Below, in pieces: positions 57,628-64,000 of a stretch of 64,000 bases of DNA. The translations under genes were made by a program, and so were the position numbers. Numbering within the stretch: position 1 is the stretch's first letter; every line of letters begins with the position of its first letter. Below the pieces are notes generated by a model. It was given only the letters and a program-made list of their open reading frames with translations. It ran no database searches and was not told where the DNA came from. Source of the stretch: Tigriopus japonicus (lineage: Eukaryota > Arthropoda > Copepoda > Harpacticoida > Harpacticidae); contig JAAGOF010000234.1 of NCBI GenBank assembly GCA_010645155.1, forward strand, positions 878,218 to 942,217, written 5' to 3'.

Positions 57628-58841
57628 ATAGCCACGCCAAACCAGTCAATCTCAGAGGAGACCCGAGTTTCAATCTCATTCTTTGAAACAGCCCAGTTGA
57701 AATAGATTTGTTATAATGCGATGTGCTCTTGGTTCGGTGGTCGACTGGTCGAGTAGCAGTTCTCGAAGGAGCGAAGATACATGAGCACGATCATAAGCGC
57801 TCGTAGCCGACTTGGATATCATTTCTCTTGAAAATAATGTGTCAGTTTAATTCCTGTGATCTGATTGAATAGCTGAACATTTTTTTCCACATCTTCCTTC
57901 TCAAACCTCTCAGCTTCGTTACTATCCATTTCTAGAGAATTACAGTGAAAATGTGGTGAGGAATTATTGGGATCATTCGAGGTGTGAATAATTTGGTCAA
58001 TGAAACGAGATTTAATTTAGATGTTTGACTGAGAGAAGGAAGGGCTTGACTTCTCCCTGAATTAATTCAGAAAAAAAAATTAAATATGTTCCTCTAATCA
58101 TCAATTATAAAATCATGATTGCGAAATAGATACGCTAACCTATTATTACATAAGAAAACGAGGAGCAAAGGGACATTTTTCCTCAAGCGTTTTAAAGTTT
58201 CTAAAGGTAATTTATTTGACCTGTTCAAATGTTTTTTAGGCTTAATAGTGATAAAATCTTACCATTCCGCTCATCATACATTCAAGCCCAACAAAATCTT
58301 TTTCGTAGCACTAATAATTTTTCATGTCATTTTCTTTTTTAAAACTGCCTTTGTAGCCTTAAATATAAGTACTAGTTAAAGGCTAGTGAACGCGGTATGA
58401 GATTCCCACGTCTTGGAAGGTCAGTTCAAAGTTTCTCGCCATTTTCTCACGATCCTGACAAGAACACCAAAGTCAGTTAAGATCCGTCAATTAAATCATT
58501 TTGGTTTACGAGGAATCGCACGCCTTTCGACGGAGGTAAAAGATCCGCCACCAACCCAAGAAAAATAAGAAAAAAGTCTCGGTCTTGTGAATCGCCACCC
58601 TGACCGAGTCCGTTTTAAGACAACAAGAGCAAAAACTCGCAGTAATGTTGTGAAAACGCCACAGATCCTGCCAAAGCTCGTCGAACCCGGACCTCTTGGA
58701 TTGGCCCGGCCGAACGATCGATCGATCGGACTGATTTCATCGCTCGTTTCTCCGTTCTTCGCTTCGCCTTTCCCTCTGTTTGTTTGTTTGTCTTTCTGTC
58801 TGACTTGATCGGACTGATTTCCCAGGATTTCAGGCTCGCTC
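57628..58841. other. CHCHD4 3' flank and COPS7 5' region
   Basis: AT-rich in the middle, with a short ORF of 86 codons at 58119-58379 that has no supporting motif. The last 300 bp are likely COPS7 5' UTR. Confidence 0.5.
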
Positions 58842-60751
58842 ATGTCTCCGCCGAGTGACATGATTCTGGGCGGGAATGTAGGCGGATCGGCGGGTGCCCA
58901 TGCCCCCGGCTCAGCCCCGCCCTGCTCCAGCTCGTCGAGTCTCGAATCGTTTCTGTTGTTGGCCAATGGGGCCAAAGGGGCGGCTGTGATCGCGTTGGTT
59001 CAGCGCGTGCTCGAATCGCCCAGCGTGTTCGTCTTCGGCGAACTCCTCGATCATCCCAACATTCAAGCCATGAAGGAGTCGCCGGGCGGTGCCACGGGCG
59101 GAGCCGGCTACCACGCCCTCCTCGAGATCTTCGCTTACGCCGATTACGCGGCTTACCAAAATGGCCAGGCGCAATTGCCGCCGCTGAGCCCGCCCATGCG
59201 TCAGAAGCTCCGCCTCCTCACTCTGTGTTCCATGGCCACCAATCACAAGATCTTGCCCTACAATCGTCTCCAGACGGCTTTGGCTTTGCCTTCGGTTCGT
59301 GAACTCGAGGATCTGATCATCGAAGGCGCCAGCGCCAACGTCATCCAGGGCAAACTCGATCAACAGTCGCTTCATTTCGAAGTGGACTTCACCATGGCTC
59401 GAGACATCCAACGGGTGAGATGAGCGGGGCTAATACTATCTTTGTCAAGCTTCGCGTATGTAACGAAAGCGCAGTAATTCGGTCCTTGTTTTTCGCCAAA
59501 GTGCCATTGCATTTGAAAAATGCTGTAAATGTAGCGAACTAGATACTCAAAAAGTACTCGTTGCTTTTCAAAGTCTAAAATGGCTTGCTCTGTTATCATT
59601 GCTGAAGCGAAAAACGTTTTTTAAACCCCGGTAACTAAATGAAACCCCGCCATTAAACAGGAATACTGGTACATGAAGTAAAGTGAGTATGCACAGTTTA
59701 CATCTTTCATTGAACGAAAGACCAGTTGGGCAAAAAATTGCACACGAAGACAATGAGCAGACTGGAGCAATATCCTAACTTGAAATGTTGAAAAGGATTT
59801 GATCCCACCATTCAGTAATTTAGTCAACCTAATGGATTAATGGAGCTGATAACTGGTTTTATCCAATTCTAACTAAAATTTAGACCCAATGCCCTTATTT
59901 TGGCGAACCCAAGGGACTGGCACAAAAGGCTATTAAGAAGAGCGCAATTGTCAAAAAAAACTCTAAATTGGTCAGTGTATTTATCCAGCCATTGATATAA
60001 ACACTTAGAGTCCTTATACTTCCAATTTTATTGAATCAAAGGAACAAAAGATACATCCAAATTAAAAGGAACGAGTTATTTTGATTTATTTTGTTAAATG
60101 GTAACAAATTTACACAACAACGACCTTTTTGAAGTACTTTGGAAACGAATAATTTGTAGCGCCATTCCGTTTGGTGAAAATAATTGTAGAGTCGCATGTT
60201 TCTCATTTTTTTTAAAGGACTGGACACTGCAATCCGTTCCTTTTTTAAGAAACAGTTAAAGTCCTGATCTTTTTATTGGTATTTCGTGTATGACCTAACC
60301 GGGAAAAATTGATGATGTTGCAGAACGACATTCCCGGTGTTCTATCCACTTTGGAGGCTTGGTGTACCTCTTGCGATCATATTCTCACAGACTTGGAGGA
60401 ACAGGTTCAACGTGCAAACGAAATGAAGCAAGCCGATGTGGATCACAAAAATCAAATTGAAGCTCAGGTAAACTCCTTGTTTTACATTTGTCCAATGGAA
60501 GATGCAATCGCTAGTGATCGTTTTTATAGGTTTCAATGATTCGCAAGCAAATCAAGGCCCAGCATCAACATTCGGGCGAAAGCGCCGAAGATCCGGATTC
60601 TCAGTTGGTGTCAGATCGGTTGGGTGGTTCCGGTTACGATCGCAGAGACAAAAAGACAGCCAAGAGCAAGGGACAGAGAGCTCAATCGGGCGGTGCTAGT
60701 AGTTCTTCAGGAGCCAGTGGGTCTCAGGCCAAGGGATTCTGGCATAAATGA
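58842..60751 (+). CDS. COPS7: COP9 signalosome subunit 7
   Basis: Three exons, 58842-59414, 60324-60467 and 60530-60751, giving 312 residues. A glycine- and serine-rich start precedes the PCI domain (about residues 80-190), with FGELLDHPNIQAM, YHALLEIFAYADY, KLRLLTLCSMA, ILPYNRLQTAL and VRELEDLIIEGASANVIQGK, then VDFTMARDIQ. A C-terminal helix (LEEQVQRANEMKQ) follows, and the end is basic and glycine-rich. The subunit is part of the CSN complex that removes NEDD8 from cullins. Intron 1 (909 bp) holds nothing recognisable. Confidence 0.95.
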
Positions 60752-61129
60752 TCGCCAATGTCACACGTTATTTTAGCTTGAAACTCCCCCCACCTGTCCA
60801 GATTGAGAATAAACAGACAAAGTCAACTTGTGAACAAGAAGAATATCTGCCGTATTTGTGGGCTTTTAATTTTTAAGAACTCGATTTTGGAAAAATTGAA
60901 AAAGTTCAAAAGGCTCTTGATACATGGTGTACTCGTACTATGGAGACCGCATTTAAATGATGTCACATGGGAAAACTATCAAACTTGTGCTATTGAACCT
61001 CCTTTGTAGGCAAGAAATTCCCAAGCATAAAAAAGAAGAATTTATACAAATTGAAATCTTTTGTGAAATGCACTAGAGACCAAACACAAAAGAAACTGAT
61101 ACGGACGTGAGACTGTCCTTTGTCATAAC
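60752..61129. other. COPS7 3' flank
   Basis: AT-rich, and no gene seen. AATAAA occurs shortly after the stop (about 60809-60814) and may serve as the polyadenylation signal. Confidence 0.45.
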
Positions 61130-61622
61130 TAGGGACGGGCAAAAAGTGCAAATCAAAACAAGCTTTTGGTTACCAAAAGTTGCACAAAAATCAGCCCAAA
61201 ATCGTAAAGTAAAATGCAGAAAAAGGTCAAAAGCGCAAATAAAAACGAAAAAAAGCGCAAAAAAATTTGAAAAAATTCGCAAAAAAACTGAAATTTCTGA
61301 AACAAAAAGCTTCAGATACTTTCTTGTCATCTGCTTGTTTTTTTTCAATCTTGAAGAGCAAAATTTAGATACTGAAGTAGCAGTAATCAATCCTATGCTA
61401 GCCTACGCTGGGAGCTGTAAAATCAGATTTAGTTTACAAATTTGAAAAAAAAAATCTTCCATAAGTAAGCATTTTCGAAGAAGAAATAGCTAACTCTCAA
61501 CAATTTGTTAATTTTAGGCCGAATTCGTAAAAAAATCGTGCAAATAAAGGCAAAAAGTGCAAAAAGGGAAATAAATGTGTTTATGTTACCAAAAATCTTT
61601 TTACACTTTGTGCCCGTCCCTA
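61130..61622. mobile_element. hAT-like MITE with TAGGGACGGGC ends
   Basis: Left end TAGGGACGGGCAAAAAGTG; right end, reverse-complemented, TAGGGACGGGCACAAAGTG. The 8-bp flanks GTCATAAC (61122-61129) and GTCGTAAC (61623-61630) differ at one base. The interior is A-rich and non-coding. Confidence 0.85.
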
Positions 61623-61630
61623 GTCGTAAC

Positions 61631-62289
61631 TAACGAATTCTTTGTAAGCACCTCACAAACGGAGAGGAACTCTTTGGTCCACAAAAACCATGGTCAATAC
61701 TTGAAGTAATGATTCCACGCAAGTTGGGAAAAAAGGATGGAATCCATTCATTTTGGATAGATAATGAAGGACGAGGGTGGAACATATTTGGTTTGTCTTT
61801 TATTTCTCACACCCATAGTGTGGAATTGCCATTCTTGAATTCGGTATTATTTTCATCATTGCAGTCAAAGTCAACGTTTTTGAACCAAGATCGGTCTTCA
61901 ACTTTTCGTCGATATATATCATTGCTCACACCAAAAAAATGCTTTTACATTGGCACACAAGAACCAATTTTCTCATGTCTTTTCAAGATTAAGTCAAGAA
62001 AACCCAAAATACAAAACCATTTACGATAAGTTCAAGATCACCCCTACAACACCAGTACCAACCCTTGTTAACTCGTCTTTCTTTAAGTCAACTTTGAACG
62101 CCTTGATACTCCTTCCGTGAACATCCTAGTTCTTAACAGCCTTGTGAAGTGTTTCAACATTGCCAACTTCATTCCCTCGATATTACGAAGTGGGTTCAAC
62201 ATTGAAGGTAGTTAACTTGATTTAACCGGAGAAGGAACGAGACGAAATAGTGACACTTTACTCATAGGGGGACGTGTTTATTTGAAGGC
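61631..62289. other. Intergenic region before RPL13A
   Basis: No gene recognised. A 106-codon plus-strand ORF (61709-62029) has no motif. Confidence 0.45.
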
Positions 62290-63317
62290 TTAGGCATGAC
62301 CAAAACTTTGGATGATCTTCTCGTAGCCTTCGAGTCGCTTGGCCACCGTCTTCTCTTTCTGAGTTTCCAGGCGCACCTTGCGCAGCGTCTTGGCCTTCTT
62401 GTAGTAGGCTTCGGACTTGACCTTGCGCTTGGCCTCCAAAGTGGCCACGACGTCTTGATACTTCCATCCCACCTCGTGCGAGAGTCGGCCCAAAGAACAG
62501 AACTAGAACGGAAACGGAGTCGTCGATCATTAGCTACAATCAGTCTAACGCCAAAAAACGCTCAAAATTGAAGCTAGCAATGGGCGTCAGGATTCGTAAT
62601 AATCAATTCCGTTGAGGATCATAGTAGGTAAGGAATGAATGAGTCTCATCACGTTGATCTCAGCAGAGAAAAAGAAGAAAGAAACGAGGCTTATTCAGGA
62701 GTCTCTCTCCGTCTCACCTTGCGTCCGGGCTTGAGGCGGAGCACCTTCAAAGCGGCGGGGATCACCATGCGCTTCTTCTTGTCATAGGGCGAAGGAATAC
62801 CTTCGAACGTCTGAAGACGCTTCAGAGCCAGCTTTCCGCGCTCGGTCTTATGGGGCACCATGCCTGAATACGAAGACGAAAATCATGAACAACTGACTGA
62901 AACAAACCTGTACGTATATATCTACCACGCCAAGAGGGCGTGTCTCCCCGTGCTTACCGCGAACAGTTCGCCAGAAGATCTTTCCGGGGGCGCGGAAATG
63001 GAAAGGTCCACGCAGAGGCTTGACGTTGCATCGCAAGCGCAAGAACTTCAGATACTTGAGCTTGTTGCGGTAGAAGTTGCCCGACATCTGGATGCCCTCG
63101 GTGCGGACAATCACCACTTTGTTGCCGTTCAACAAGAACTTGGCCGTGATGGAGGCCAGACGGCCCAACAAATGGCCGCGACCATCGATCACCACTGGCT
63201 ACAAACGGCGAGAAACGGATTTTAGAACAAAACCAATCTTGGGCCTTTAATCCCAGGGCCAAGGTGAGAAACATCGCACGTCTTCGGGGGACTTACCTTG
63301 GGGGAGAAACCCGGCAT
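62290..63317 (-). CDS. RPL13A: Large ribosomal subunit protein uL13
   Basis: Four exons, 63297-63317, 62958-63198, 62718-62863 and 62290-62502, giving 206 residues (typical 203). Exon 1 encodes only MPGFSPK. Family blocks are [58 protein letters not shown] across a join, [19 protein letters not shown], and [20 protein letters not shown]. Introns fall between highly conserved residues and keep frame. The short first exon is usual for ribosomal protein genes. A weak box C/D snoRNA candidate lies in intron 3. Confidence 0.98.
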
Positions 63318-64000
63318 TGCACTTCACAGTCGAGAAATATCGTGCAATGGCAAGCAAGATCGCAGAGGAAAAGGAAGAGCAGCTCGACAGCTGATCCCAT
63401 ATAAACACTCAATTGGAACGGACACACTCACGCAATTCCGGTAGAGCGGATCTTGGAATGGCCACCACACGAAACCTTTTACGAAAATGTGACTAGTTGT
63501 GATTAGAGACGCTTTTTTGTGACTAGAGCGTCTCTGGTTGTGATCTCTTCAATTAATTATTTCCACGGTTTGAATGTGACTGATATTTATAATAAAACCA
63601 ACTATCAATCAGCCAAAATAATCAATTCAAAACCGTTCAGATTAGTTCATAACCCTTGTTAACAATCGATTTGACTGACTGATGATAATAAATAGACCAA
63701 GCAAATAAAGTTCTTTTATGCGGAGAAAAAAATCTAGAGTTCACTCAATTAGCTGAGCTCTCAATTAACCGCGGAAATTCAGCTAACCCAAGCTGATGTA
63801 CATTGTAAAACGTCGAGAATGTCTGCTAGAATTTGTATTTGAAGAAACTTTTTTCTTTGGTCTACACATCAATTTTAGGTGCTTTTGGATAGGGTCCTAT
63901 GAATTCTAGAGAATCAGCACAATGGAAGGGTTAAGCATTAGGGTTCAGAACGCCAAGATTGCAAATTATTTGAAGATTTCCAAGATTTTTTTCTTGTCCC
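63318..64000. other. RPL13A upstream flank
   Basis: Contains the RPL13A promoter region. The distal part is AT-rich, with no recognisable feature to the window edge. Confidence 0.45.

Noticed and set aside
58119..58379. 86-codon AT-rich ORF between CHCHD4 and COPS7
   Set aside because: Low complexity, no conserved motif, and no splice partners.

Overview
This window is nuclear DNA from an invertebrate animal. Genes are close together on both strands and mostly carry short GT-AG introns (about 55 to 250 bp) with clear animal orthologues. The RT fragment, the many small hAT-like elements and the compact layout fit a crustacean, with a copepod as the best guess; no single gene proves that. All gene names rest on recognising conserved motifs by eye, and exon joins were set by splice consensus plus reading-frame continuity.

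Layout. 1-8.7 kb is AT-rich and gene-poor: a dead non-LTR reverse transcriptase, one copy (A) of a three-copy repeat with a nested insertion, an hAT-like MITE and microsatellites. 8.7-24.5 kb holds GRK2-type kinase (+), selenoprotein F (-, with an in-frame UGA and a foldable SECIS), DNAJC21 (+), NUP37 (+), GCLC (+), CNEP1R1 (-) and an NATD1-like acetyltransferase (-). 24.5-26.5 kb is repeat copy B. 26.5-46 kb holds DDX27 (+), an unrecognised ORF (-), a DUF2237 protein (+), RACK1 (-), TMEM115 (+), an orphan SGNH-like/zinc-knuckle gene (+), an arginine methyltransferase (-), NDUFC2 (-), a CAMLG-ALG8 pair (-) and a 3-hydroxyacyl-CoA dehydratase (-). 46-64 kb holds MPG (+), UFL1 (-), an hAT element, TXNDC17 (+), Polycomb (-), repeat copy C, two inverted hAT elements, CHCHD4/MIA40 (+), COPS7 (+), another hAT-like MITE and RPL13A (-).

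The genes are mostly unrelated housekeeping functions: ER and nuclear-envelope biology (SELENOF, HACD, ALG8, CAMLG, CNEP1R1, UFL1), redox (GCLC, TXNDC17, CHCHD4), ribosome and RNA work (DNAJC21, DDX27, RPL13A, RACK1), chromatin and signalling (Polycomb, PRMT, COPS7, GRK2). I see no defence island or biosynthetic cluster. The parts most worth a second look are the selenoprotein gene with a Mutator-like element in its intron, the orphan SGNH-like/CCHC gene, the secreted DUF2237 protein, the CAMLG-ALG8 pair with 45 bp spacing and a splice acceptor next to the second start, and at least eight hAT-type insertions recognisable by 8-bp target duplications, two of them forming a 1.5 kb inverted pair.
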